Of a stretch of DNA of 64,000 nt, positions 31,219 to 39,483 are shown one piece after another. The position numbers and the translations under genes are program-made. The stretch covers positions 186,001 through 250,000 of the forward strand of contig NZ_SISK01000003.1 of assembly GCF_004310345.1 (NCBI RefSeq), read 5' to 3'. Below the pieces are notes generated by a model. That model saw nothing but the letters and a program-made list of their open reading frames with translations, was not told where the DNA came from and ran no database searches. The number at the start of each line of letters is the position of its first letter. The first letter of the stretch is position 1. The stretch is from Paracoccus subflavus (GTDB lineage Bacteria; Pseudomonadota; Alphaproteobacteria; Rhodobacterales; Rhodobacteraceae).

Positions 31219-32217
31219 TCAGGCGGGTCCGGGTGCGGCATGCTCGCGCCGACCCGAAGATGGTGCGGGTGTTTGACACGGGCGGGGTTGAACAGCCCCG
31301 CCCGTGTGAAGAAGTTCGGCAATGGCCAGCGAGATCGGTTGTCCGGTATGCCGCTCGTAGTAGATGAAGCCGGGGCAGGGATTGACCTCGAAGCAGTACC
31401 ACTGCCCGTCCGGCGTTTCCTTGAGATCGATGCCGACATGCAGAAGCCCAAGATCGCGACCAATGCGCCGGCAGGCTTCGGCAATCGTCGGGGGCAGGTC
31501 AGCGGGTTCCATGTCCACTGCCATGCCGTCGCGGCCGGCATAGCGATAGTCGATTGCCTCTGACCTGATCCGGGTCGCAAAAAGCCGGTCGCCAACGGTG
31601 TGAACCCGAACATTGTCGCCCGGGACAAAGGCTTGGAACTGCGCGGGTCCGTTCCGAAGCAGGGTCAGACGCGCCATCTGGTCGTCGCCCATGGGCCGGA
31701 CCACGGAACGGATGCCGCTTGTCGATTTATAGATGACCTTGCCATGCCGGGCGATGAATGCCCGCGCCGCCTGTGGATCGTTGGTGACAAGCGATGGGGG
31801 CACCAGCAGGCCGGCCTTGGCGATCAGCAGCAGTTGATAGGGCTTGCTGTTGTTCGACATGCCGCCGCCCAGGCGGTTGATGACCGCACAGGGCAGGTCG
31901 TCGAGCACGAACATGAGGGCGGTATCGGCCTCGAGCTGGAGTTCCCGGACCTGGGCCTCTGGCAGATCGGGTGGGGCGATCCGTCCCTCCTGCCCCAGGA
32001 AGCGGATGTAAGCTCCGCTGATGCCCTGCATATCTAAGCGCCAGTCGGGGCCTGAGAAATATCCCGACAGGGCACCATGGTTCCACTGCGCGCTCATGCC
32101 ATAGCCAAAGGGATATCTCCCAAGGTCAAGGTGACAATAGGGATAGCCGCATGCGTCCAGCCTGGAACAGACGAGTTCCGTCACCTTGTCCGCGATACCG
32201 CCGGCGACAAGGATCAT
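31219..32217 (-). CDS. RimK/MvdD-like ATP-grasp peptide ligase
   Basis: The protein has 332 residues. An N-terminal pre-ATP-grasp domain ends with CAVINRLGGGMSNNSKPYQ, then the ATP-grasp fold begins. ATP-binding lysine in KVIYKSTSGIRSVVRPM, the hinge segment FQAFVPGDNVRVHTVGDRLFAT, and the metal-site LHVGIDLKETPDGQWYCFEV then NPCPG are intact. The end, YERHTGQPISLAIAELLHTG, closely resembles the C-terminal motif of graspetide ligases such as MvdC and MvdD. Such enzymes join side-chain carboxylates to amines or hydroxyls through an acyl phosphate. Its start overlaps the upstream gene by four bases (ATGA), and its stop lies 11 bases before the EKx-repeat gene. Confidence 0.85.
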   Translation of the reverse strand: MILVAGGIADKVTELVCSRLDACGYPYCHLDLGRYPFGYGMSAQWNHGALSGYFSGPDWRLDMQGISGAYIRFLGQEGRIAPPDLPEAQVRELQLEADTALMFVLDDLPCAVINRLGGGMSNNSKPYQLLLIAKAGLLVPPSLVTNDPQAARAFIARHGKVIYKSTSGIRSVVRPMGDDQMARLTLLRNGPAQFQAFVPGDNVRVHTVGDRLFATRIRSEAIDYRYAGRDGMAVDMEPADLPPTIAEACRRIGRDLGLLHVGIDLKETPDGQWYCFEVNPCPGFIYYERHTGQPISLAIAELLHTGGAVQPRPCQTPAPSSGRREHAAPGPA

Positions 32218-33113
32218 GACACCATCTCCTTGCGGCGCTCATGCGCCTGGCCGGCAAGCAGGTCGGTCAGCGCGTCGACAATGCGAATGCTTGCCGCACT
32301 GCTGAAATGTTCAAGCATCGGCACCGGGTCGACATGGACAACGGCCAGGCCCGTGCGCACCTCTGCCACGGCTATTTCCACAAATCCCAGGTTCGCGCAT
32401 CTGGCAAACTGCACAAGCTTTTCCGACAGGGCAGACGCAGCCGGCAGGGGCTCTGCATCCCAGATCACGGTATTGCCGACAATGCAAAGCAGCGTGACGG
32501 TCGCATGGGGTTCGGCCAGGCAAACCGGGGCATATCGCTGAAGCGCGGCGACACCGGTCCAGTCATCCAAGCCGACAAGCCAATCCTCGTGACGGGCCAA
32601 TGAACGACAGATCGCACCGGGCACCCCGGCCGCTTCGAGCTTTGCGCGGAACCGTTGAAGATCTGCGGCATTGCTGGTGATGAGGATATCCGGAACTCTG
32701 ATGCCGCAGGCGTTCAGCAACGAACGCCAGTAAAGCAACGGCTTTCTGGGTCGGTACCAAAGTTCGGCGTTTGCGCCATTCACGACGGGACAATCGAGAG
32801 CCGCCAACCAGGCCAAGGCCGCCGCCTGGGTTTCGGCTTGCATATAGGCATGGTCGGCCGCATCCCAACCCGCGGGATCAATCGCGCCACTGGATCGCAC
32901 CAAGACGCTTTCGACCTGCTCGACACGATCCTCGGCAAGGGCCAGCGTTGCCGTTGCGCGGCCTGTGGCGTCGATGTCCAGACTGAACCGGGCGGGTTCG
33001 GCGAAAGCCGCGTCCAGCCGGCATACGGACAGCCCGAGCGCCTCGAACCTGGCCGCTACGGCCGTGCAACAGGAATCGTTCGGGTATCCGAGAACCAAAT
33101 GCATGACCGACAT
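32214..33113 (-). CDS. Degenerate ATP-grasp-like partner protein
   Basis: The 299-residue protein shows the same layout as the ligase it overlaps: VLVRSSGAIDPAGWDAADHAY, then CPVVNGANAELWYRPRKPLLY and IRVPDILITSN, as in pre-ATP-grasp domains. But the catalytic sites are lost. The ATP-lysine position reads GAICRSLARHEDWL, and the metal-site EVNP of the ligase is replaced by VVHVDPVP, with no Glu/Asn pair. It is therefore probably inactive and may act as a substrate-binding or scaffold subunit. Two starts are possible: 33113 (MSVMHLV) and 33104; the first is used. The ATGA overlap with the ligase indicates coupled expression. Confidence 0.7.
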   Translation of the reverse strand: MSVMHLVLGYPNDSCCTAVAARFEALGLSVCRLDAAFAEPARFSLDIDATGRATATLALAEDRVEQVESVLVRSSGAIDPAGWDAADHAYMQAETQAAALAWLAALDCPVVNGANAELWYRPRKPLLYWRSLLNACGIRVPDILITSNAADLQRFRAKLEAAGVPGAICRSLARHEDWLVGLDDWTGVAALQRYAPVCLAEPHATVTLLCIVGNTVIWDAEPLPAASALSEKLVQFARCANLGFVEIAVAEVRTGLAVVHVDPVPMLEHFSSAASIRIVDALTDLLAGQAHERRKEMVS

Positions 33114-33641
33114 AGCCTTGCAACTGCAACGGAACCACTGGACGACCCAGCAGTCTCTGCATCCTGCGCAACCTTCCTGTCGACATGGCGGGCGGCAGCA
33201 ATATCACGCCGCAGGAAAAGAATATCTGCGATATGCAAACACGCCAACCATTCAGGAAATACCATCCCACATCACAATGATTCGGTCAATAATCAAATTG
33301 CTTATCAATTATAAAATATCGTGCCTCACATAAATTAGATCATCTGGATTTATTTAGAGATTGCTTATTATAAAAATATTATCTCCCTGGTGAGTATCGC
33401 GATCCTGACCTTGATGTCAGACCTTCCATAGCCATCCGCCCGCATCCGGCAGGCAAGCCAGGCCACAAGACGGGCCTATGGCGCCCGGTGCCGGGTGCCA
33501 CACCCACAGACATGCGGAAATGCTGCATGAAGCAAACGGGGAACCAATGCCGTTCAAGGGCCGGTTGTCTCAAGGGAAAACATGCTGCTATGGTTGCCCT
33601 GCCTGGTGGAACAGCCCTCAGTCAACAGCCCGGAGACCGAC
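33114..33641. promoter_or_regulatory. AT-rich upstream region of the ATP-grasp operon
   Basis: These 528 bases contain no supported gene. The part from about 33230 to 33390 is extremely AT-rich; 33301-33360 has only 16 G/C of 60. A perfect TATAAT lies on the minus strand at 33308-33313, a candidate -10 for the ATP-grasp operon about 190 bases before its start, but no good -35 is seen. An imperfect direct repeat (TTGCTTATCAATTATAAAAT at 33298 and TTGCTTATTATAAAAATAT at 33361) may be a regulator site. The right end holds the start region of the sugar dehydrogenase gene. Confidence 0.5.
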
Positions 33642-34934
33642 ATGGAACTTATCGCAAAGGCAACCGCGGCGGTGGGCGGCGCCGTCGCGCTTTTGCGTCG
33701 GGTCGGAACACCTGCGCATCAGGCCCTCGGGCCCAGCCCGCAGATCCCGGATGCAAAAGCCCAGGGGATCATGACCTTGAAGATGCCCGTTGCCAAGGGC
33801 TGGACAACCGGGCACCTCCCCACCTGTGCGCCTGGCCTGAGGGTGAATGCCTTTGCATCCGGTCTCGACCACCCCCGCTGGATCGAGGTTCTGCCGAATG
33901 GCGACGTCCTGGTGGCGGAATCGAAGGAACGGCCTGCCCCGCCCAGGTCGCTGATGGATCATGCGGCCCAGGCGACGATGCGCCGGGCCAAGGCGATCGG
34001 GGACAGCGCGAACCGCGTGATCCTGCTGCGGGATGCCAATGGCGACGGAACCGCCGAAACGCGCAAGGTCTTTGTCGAAAACCAGAACCAGCCCTTCGGC
34101 ATGGCGCTGATCGGAGACAGGTTCTACCTGGGCAACACCGACGGCATCGTGGTCTTTGACTATGCCGCTGATGCGACCTCCCTGGCAGGAACGGGCAAAA
34201 AGCTGGTCAGCTTCAAGCCGCATGGACACTGGACGCGCAGCCTGATCGCCTCTCCGGATGGCAGCAAGCTCTATGCCGGTGTCGGGTCGCTGACGAACAT
34301 CGCCGATCGGGGGATGGAACCCGAACAGGGACGTGCCGCAATCTGGGAACTGGATATCGCGACAGGAACCGCCCGCATCTTTGCCTCGGGGCTGCGCAAT
34401 GCCGTCGGCATGGCGTGGGAGCCCAGGACCGGGACATTGTGGACCGTGGTCAACGAGCGGGACGGCCTGGGGGACGAGACGCCCCCGGATTACCTGACCT
34501 CGGTGAAAGAGGGCGGGTTCTATGGCTGGCCCTATTCGTACTGGGGAGGCATCGTCGATCAGCGGGTTCCGCAGGACGCCGCCCTGGTCGCCCGCGCGAT
34601 CACCCCGGATTATGCATTGGGCGGGCATACCGCATCGCTTGGGCTTTGCTGGATGCCTGCCGGAACCTTGCCGGGCTTTGGCGACGGCATGGTGATCGGC
34701 CAGCACGGATCGTGGAACCGCGCCAAGCTGAGCGGTTACAAGCTGATTTTCGTACCCTTCTCGAATGGTGTGCCCGACGGCTCTCCGCGTGACATCCTGA
34801 CGGGCTTTCTGTCCGCGGACGAACGGATCGCCTATGGCCGCCCCGTCGGCGTGGCGATCGGGCCAGACAAAAAATCCCTGCTGATGGCGGATGACGTGGG
34901 GGACGTGATCTGGCGCGTCACGGGTGCCTCGTGA
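33642..34934 (+). CDS. PQQ-dependent sugar/sorbosone dehydrogenase-like protein
   Basis: The 430-residue protein has a six-bladed beta-propeller typical of soluble PQQ-type sugar dehydrogenases and sorbosone dehydrogenases. It shows FASGLDHPRWIEVLPNGDVLV near the start, the calcium/PQQ segments GHWTRSLIASPDGSKLYAGVG and GLRNAVGMAWEPRTGTLWTV, and late motifs GGFYGWPYSYWG and IGQHGSWNRAKLSGYK. It would oxidise an aldose or ketose-aldehyde, probably in the periplasm, but no clear Sec signal is visible in the chosen form. An in-frame ATG at 33582 with AAGGG upstream would add 20 residues (MLLWLPCLVEQ) and remains an alternative start. GGAG lies six bases before 33642. Confidence 0.82.
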   Translation: MELIAKATAAVGGAVALLRRVGTPAHQALGPSPQIPDAKAQGIMTLKMPVAKGWTTGHLPTCAPGLRVNAFASGLDHPRWIEVLPNGDVLVAESKERPAPPRSLMDHAAQATMRRAKAIGDSANRVILLRDANGDGTAETRKVFVENQNQPFGMALIGDRFYLGNTDGIVVFDYAADATSLAGTGKKLVSFKPHGHWTRSLIASPDGSKLYAGVGSLTNIADRGMEPEQGRAAIWELDIATGTARIFASGLRNAVGMAWEPRTGTLWTVVNERDGLGDETPPDYLTSVKEGGFYGWPYSYWGGIVDQRVPQDAALVARAITPDYALGGHTASLGLCWMPAGTLPGFGDGMVIGQHGSWNRAKLSGYKLIFVPFSNGVPDGSPRDILTGFLSADERIAYGRPVGVAIGPDKKSLLMADDVGDVIWRVTGAS

Positions 34935-35256
34935 CAGCGCGGATCGAAGCCGGGGTCAGTGGCCTCAGACGGCCCCACGGAAATACAGTCTGCTGATATG
35001 TCTGGGCCTTTTGCGCCGGAAAAGCCACGCGACCTGCCTCGGGCAAGACCAGGAATGAACCGGCATCGTTGACCTGAGGGGACATCTTGGTCCGAATGCC
35101 GCCGCCGCTCGGCAAGGCCGGGGGGTATCAATCGCCTCTAGGACGCGCGCGCCGCGGACACGGCGCCCTGGCTGGAAATCCCCGCGTCAGGCCTTTCCCT
35201 TGGGGCCCCCATACGTTAAAGCCACGCGACCGCCAGAATTAGGGAGTCCCTCTCAG
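34935..35256. other. Gene-free stretch upstream of asd
   Basis: These 322 bases lie between the sugar dehydrogenase and asd. A leftward open frame covers part of it, but its protein has no family resemblance and no ribosome binding site. The right end carries AGGGAG at 35241, the asd ribosome binding site. Nothing else is recognised. Confidence 0.4.
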
Positions 35257-36279
35257 ATGGGCTACAGAGTCGTCGTCGCCGGCGCCACCGGGAATGTGGG
35301 CCGCGAAATGCTGAACATCCTGGACGAACGCATGTTCCCGGTGGACGAGATTGCCGTGCTGGCCTCGCGCCGGTCGCAGGGCACCGAGGTCAGCTTTGGC
35401 GACAGGACTCTCAAGATCAGGGACATCGAGCAGTTCGACTTTGCCGGCTGGGACATCGCGCTGTTTGCCATCGGGTCCGAGGCGACCAAGGTCCATGCCC
35501 CCCGCGCCGCCGCGGCGGGCTGCGTGGTGATCGACAACTCCTCGCTCTATCGCTACGATCCCGAGATCCCGCTGATCGTGCCCGAGGTGAACCCCGAGGC
35601 GATCCACGGCTACAAGAACAAGAACATCATCGCCAATCCCAACTGTTCGACCGCGCAGATGGTGGTGGCGTTGAAACCGCTGCATGACCGTGCGCGGATC
35701 AAGCGGGTGGTGGTCAGCACCTATCAGTCCGTGTCCGGCGCCGGAAAAGAAGGCATGGACGAATTGTGGGACCAGACCAAGGGCATGTATGTGCCGGGCC
35801 AAGAGGTCGCCGCCAAGAAGTTCCAGAAGCAGATCGCCTTCAACGTGATCCCGCAGATCGACGTTTTCCTGGACAGCGGCGACACCAAGGAAGAATGGAA
35901 GATGACGGCCGAGACCAAGAAGATCCTCGACCCGTCCATCAAGGTCACCGCGACCTGCGTGCGGGTGCCGGTCTTTGTCGGCCATTCCGAAGCCATCAAC
36001 ATCGAGTTCGAGGATTTCCTGGACGAAGACGAGGCCCGCGACATCCTGCGCGAGGCGCCGGGCATCCTGGTCGTGGACAAGCGCGAACCCGGCGGATACA
36101 CCACCCCGGTCGAATGCGTGGGCGATTTCGCGACCTTTGTCAGCCGCATCCGCCAGGACGTGACGGTCGAGAACGGCCTGAACCTGTGGTGCGTCAGCGA
36201 CAACCTGCGCAAGGGCGCGGCGCTGAACGCCGTGCAGATCGCCGAACTGCTGGGCAACCGTGTCCTGAAAAAGGGCTGA
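35257..36279 (+). CDS. asd: Aspartate-semialdehyde dehydrogenase
   Basis: This 340-residue NADP enzyme makes aspartate semialdehyde for lysine, threonine and methionine synthesis and for diaminopimelate. The dinucleotide loop VVVAGATGNVGREMLNIL, the SRRSQG loop, the catalytic cysteine in NIIANPNCSTAQMV, the TYQSVSGAGKEGMDEL segment and the late catalytic histidine in PVFVGHSEAINIE are present. The ATG at 35257 follows AGGGAG at ten bases and gives the conserved MGYRVVVAG. It is followed after four bases by a DedA gene, so the two are cotranscribed. Confidence 0.96.
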   Translation: MGYRVVVAGATGNVGREMLNILDERMFPVDEIAVLASRRSQGTEVSFGDRTLKIRDIEQFDFAGWDIALFAIGSEATKVHAPRAAAAGCVVIDNSSLYRYDPEIPLIVPEVNPEAIHGYKNKNIIANPNCSTAQMVVALKPLHDRARIKRVVVSTYQSVSGAGKEGMDELWDQTKGMYVPGQEVAAKKFQKQIAFNVIPQIDVFLDSGDTKEEWKMTAETKKILDPSIKVTATCVRVPVFVGHSEAINIEFEDFLDEDEARDILREAPGILVVDKREPGGYTTPVECVGDFATFVSRIRQDVTVENGLNLWCVSDNLRKGAALNAVQIAELLGNRVLKKG

Positions 36280-36283
36280 AGCC

Positions 36284-36883
36284 GTGTTCGACTGGATCAC
36301 GGCCTTTCTGGACAGCGGCGGGGTCTGGGCCATCGCGGCCCTGATGTTTCTGGAAAACGTCTTTCCGCCGATCCCGTCCGAACTGATCATGCCGCTTGCG
36401 GGCTTCAACGCGGCCCGCGGCGGCACCCCCCTGTGGCTGGCCGTTCTGGCGGGGGGGCTGGGGTCAGTGGCGGGCGCGTATTTCTGGTATCTGGCGGGCC
36501 GCGCCTTCGGGGCACACCGGCTGCGCCGCCTGATTGCCCGCCACGGTCGCTGGCTGACCCTGACCCTGTCCGAATTCGAGGCGGCAGAGCGGTGGTTCCA
36601 TCGCCATGGCCGCGCCGTGATCTTTTTCGGCCGCTTCATTCCCACCGTGCGCACCCTGATCTCGATCCCCGCCGGGATCGAGCGGATGCCGCAGGGGCCG
36701 TTTCTGCTGTTTACCGCGCTTGGCAGCTTTATCTGGTCGGGCGGGCTGGCCTTGGCAGGCTATCTGCTGGAGGACCAGTACGAACGGGTCGAACACTGGA
36801 TCGACCCGCTGTCCACGGCGGTCGTGATCGGTATCGTCGCGCTGTATGTCTGGCGTGTGATCCGCTGGAAACCCGACGCCTGA
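36284..36883 (+). CDS. DedA family membrane protein
   Basis: This 199-residue membrane protein has a VTT/SNARE-associated domain: ENVFPPIPSELIMPLAGF near the start, the re-entrant segment GRFIPTVRTLISIPAGIERM with the conserved Arg, and a final helix. DedA proteins scramble or flip lipids (undecaprenyl phosphate or phosphatidylethanolamine) and affect proton motive force. The start is GTG at 36284, four bases after asd. It is complete, unlike the frameshifted DedA domain at the left edge of the window. Confidence 0.9.
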   Translation: MFDWITAFLDSGGVWAIAALMFLENVFPPIPSELIMPLAGFNAARGGTPLWLAVLAGGLGSVAGAYFWYLAGRAFGAHRLRRLIARHGRWLTLTLSEFEAAERWFHRHGRAVIFFGRFIPTVRTLISIPAGIERMPQGPFLLFTALGSFIWSGGLALAGYLLEDQYERVEHWIDPLSTAVVIGIVALYVWRVIRWKPDA

Positions 36884-36892
36884 CGGCAGGGA

Positions 36893-37540
36893 TCAGACCG
36901 CCATCCACGCCTTTCCCCCATCCGCCGCCTGCATCAGCGTGCCCTGGCCGATGTCATGGACCAGACCGTGCAGCGACATCTGCCCGGTCTCGACCGCCGT
37001 GCGCACAAAGGGAAAGGTCATCAGATTTTCGATCGACATCAGCACCGCTTCGCGTTCGAGGGCGGGGATCTGCTGATCCTCGGGCAGATCCTTCACCCGG
37101 TCATAGCCGGGGCGCAGGATGTCCATCCAGCGTCCGACGAAGCTGGTCTTTTCCTCCAGTTCGGGGGCGCGGCCCGAACACATGGCATGGCATCCGGCCA
37201 CGCCCCCGCAGTGGGTGTGGCCCATCACGATCAGATGCGCGACCTTCAGCGCCTGCACGGCGTATTCGACCGCAGCCGAGGTGCCGTGCTGCAACCCGTC
37301 GGGCGCATAAGGCGGCACGAGATTGGCGATATTGCGATGGATGAAGAATTCGCCCGAATCCGCGCCAAAGATGCTGGTGACATGGACACGCGAATCGCAG
37401 CATGAAATCACCATGCCGCGCGGACGCTGCCCGTCCGTGGCCAGTCGGCTGTACCAGGCGCTGTTCTCGGCATAGGCCGTGGCTTTCCAGCCGTGATAGC
37501 GCGTTACCAGATATTGCGGCAGGGGGCGGAGGGTCTGCAT
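36893..37540 (-). CDS. Beta-class carbonic anhydrase
   Basis: This 215-residue zinc enzyme interconverts CO2 and bicarbonate. Zinc ligands and the catalytic dyad are seen in VISCCDSRVHV (Cys, Asp-Arg) and VMGHTHCGGVAG (His and Cys). The segment IHRNIANLVPPY follows the family. The start at 37540 (MQTLRPLPQYLV) has GAGGA upstream; the frame is open further, but that stretch overlaps the divergent gene's promoter. It supplies bicarbonate for carboxylations, including the carbamoyl-phosphate synthase encoded in this window, or maintains pH. Confidence 0.93.
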   Translation of the reverse strand: MQTLRPLPQYLVTRYHGWKATAYAENSAWYSRLATDGQRPRGMVISCCDSRVHVTSIFGADSGEFFIHRNIANLVPPYAPDGLQHGTSAAVEYAVQALKVAHLIVMGHTHCGGVAGCHAMCSGRAPELEEKTSFVGRWMDILRPGYDRVKDLPEDQQIPALEREAVLMSIENLMTFPFVRTAVETGQMSLHGLVHDIGQGTLMQAADGGKAWMAV

Positions 37541-37683
37541 GTCTGTCCTCGTGGTTGCCGGCGTCCTGATAGGGCATGTTCGGATAAAATTCGACATGTT
37601 TCTTTGGTTCCCATCAAGCCTTTCTTCATTGCACCCAGGCATGGTGCGGGAACTGAAAGATGCAAGGCGATCAAGGGTGGCAG

Positions 37684-38061
37684 ATGGCACAGATCACGGC
37701 ACTGGCCGTTTCCGAACCGGTTCGGGTGGATTCGCGTCGCGTGGGCGACATCGTGACCGAACTGGGTGAAACGGCGGCGCAAAACGTCATCGGGCTGGCG
37801 CTCGAACAACTGGCGGGGGCGCTGACGGCCACCGACCGGGCCGTGCGCGCCGTTGATCTGCCCGAGGCCGCGCGGCAATGCGACCTTCTGGCGCGGCTGG
37901 CCTGGCAGATCGGGCTTTTGTCGCTTGCGGGCGTGGCGATGGATCTGGGCAGTTGCGCGGAAGCCGACGACCCGACCGCCCTTTGCGCGGTCCATTCCCG
38001 CCTGATGCGGGTGGGCAACCGGTCCCTGACCGCGATCTGGGATCGCAGCGGCATCACCTGA
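37684..38061 (+). CDS. Conserved hypothetical protein
   Basis: The 125-residue protein is predicted to be mostly helical (DIVTELGETAAQNVIGLALE, then AARQCDLLARLAWQIGLLS) with no signal or membrane segment. AAGGG sits seven bases before the ATG at 37684; an in-frame ATG at 37660 is less well placed. It lies 57 bases before the M17 aminopeptidase gene on the same strand and may be cotranscribed with it. The family is not recognised. Confidence 0.68.
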   Translation: MAQITALAVSEPVRVDSRRVGDIVTELGETAAQNVIGLALEQLAGALTATDRAVRAVDLPEAARQCDLLARLAWQIGLLSLAGVAMDLGSCAEADDPTALCAVHSRLMRVGNRSLTAIWDRSGIT

Positions 38062-38118
38062 CCTTGCGGCCGGGACCGCAGGCTGTAGGCTGGCGCCCGC
38101 ACAGACAAGGACGCGCCG

Positions 38119-39483
38119 ATGACCCCCGACTTTGCCGCCGATTCCGCCGATGCCCTGCCTTTGTGGGCCGCGTGGAAGGGGGATCCGCTGCCCGAGGCCG
38201 CCGGTCCCTGGCCGGTCGCCAGCGGCTTTTCCGCCAAGCCGGGCGAGATCTGCCTTTTGCCCGATGGGGCGGGCGGATTGGCCGGGGCCATCCTGGGCTT
38301 GGGCGACCGGTCCATGGCGAACCGTCAGCGCTTTCTGCTGGCCCATGCCACGGCCCTGCCGCAGGGCACCTGGCGCCCGATCCTGCCCGAAGGAATGGAC
38401 CCCGACGAAGCCGCGCTGGCGCTGCTGCTGGGGCAGTATCGCTTCACCCGCTACAAGGGCGCGGCCTATGCCGGGGCGCGGTTCACCTGCCCCGAGGGTG
38501 CCGACGCGACGCTGGTCCGCGCGCAGGCGGCGGGGGAATTCCTGACCCGCGACCTGATCAACACCCCCGCCAACGACATGGGACCGGACGGTCTGGAAGC
38601 CGCCGCCCGTGCCTTGGCAGATGAGGTGGGCGCTGCCTTTACCGTGACAACCGGCACGGAACTGCTGGACGCCAATCTGCCGATGATCCATGCGGTCGGA
38701 CGCGCAGCCGAACAGGCACCGCGCCTGATCGACATGCGTCTGGGCGATACCGGCCCGCGTCTGACGGTGGTGGGCAAGGGCGTCTGCTTCGATACCGGCG
38801 GACTGGATCTCAAGCCCTCGGCCTCGATGCTGCTGATGAAAAAGGACATGGGCGGGGCGGCCACCGCGCTTGGCCTGCTGCGGATGCTGGCCATGACGGG
38901 GGCTGCGGACCGGATGCGGGTCCGGGTGCTGCTGCCGGTGGCGGAAAACAGCGTATCCGCCGCGTCCTTCCGGCCCGGCGACGTTCTGACCAGCCGCAAG
39001 GGCCTGACGGTCGAGGTGAACAACACCGATGCCGAGGGCCGCCTGATCCTGGCCGATGCGCTGGCCCTGGGGGCCGAGGAATCGCCGGACCTGATGATCT
39101 CGCTGGCGACATTGACGGGGGCCGCGCGGGTGGCGCTTGGCCCCGACCTGCCGCCCTTCTATTGCGACGACGATGCCGCGGCCGATGCGCTGTTCCGCGC
39201 TGCCGCGGCCGCGCGCGATCCCCTGTGGCGGATGCCCTTCTGGGCCGGCTACGAAGCGCAGATCGAACCCGCCATCGCCGACCTGGACAACGCGCCGTCC
39301 GGCGGGATGGCCGGGTCGATCACCGCCGCCCTGTTCCTGCGCCGCTTTGCCCAGGGGGCCGGGCGCTATATCCACCTGGACATTTACGGCTGGCAGCCGG
39401 TTCTGGCGCCCGGCCGGCCCAAGGGCGGCGTGGGCCAGGGCGCGCGGGCCATCATGGCGGCCTTGCCGCATATCCTGCCATGA
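38119..39483 (+). CDS. Leucyl aminopeptidase family protein (M17)
   Basis: This 454-residue dinuclear-metal aminopeptidase has the metal and catalytic motifs VGKGVCFDTGGLDLKPS (Lys and Asp), MKKDMGGAATALGLL (Lys and Asp) and VEVNNTDAEGRLILADAL, the M17 signature NTDAEGR. The N-terminal macro-like domain is shorter and more divergent than in PepA, as in many alphaproteobacterial members. It overlaps the NlpC/P60 gene by four bases (ATGA), suggesting joint action on short peptides, perhaps those released from murein. Confidence 0.93.
   Translation: MTPDFAADSADALPLWAAWKGDPLPEAAGPWPVASGFSAKPGEICLLPDGAGGLAGAILGLGDRSMANRQRFLLAHATALPQGTWRPILPEGMDPDEAALALLLGQYRFTRYKGAAYAGARFTCPEGADATLVRAQAAGEFLTRDLINTPANDMGPDGLEAAARALADEVGAAFTVTTGTELLDANLPMIHAVGRAAEQAPRLIDMRLGDTGPRLTVVGKGVCFDTGGLDLKPSASMLLMKKDMGGAATALGLLRMLAMTGAADRMRVRVLLPVAENSVSAASFRPGDVLTSRKGLTVEVNNTDAEGRLILADALALGAEESPDLMISLATLTGAARVALGPDLPPFYCDDDAAADALFRAAAAARDPLWRMPFWAGYEAQIEPAIADLDNAPSGGMAGSITAALFLRRFAQGAGRYIHLDIYGWQPVLAPGRPKGGVGQGARAIMAALPHILP

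Noticed and set aside
30462-31367. A Ser/Phe-rich rightward frame across the EKx repeat gene
   Set aside because: The repetitive Ser/Phe pattern is the antisense reading of the Glu-Lys codons; the leftward gene has the strong ribosome binding site and operon context.
34832-35131. A leftward frame suggesting a transposase remnant
   Set aside because: No DDE or integrase motif and no terminal repeats are visible.
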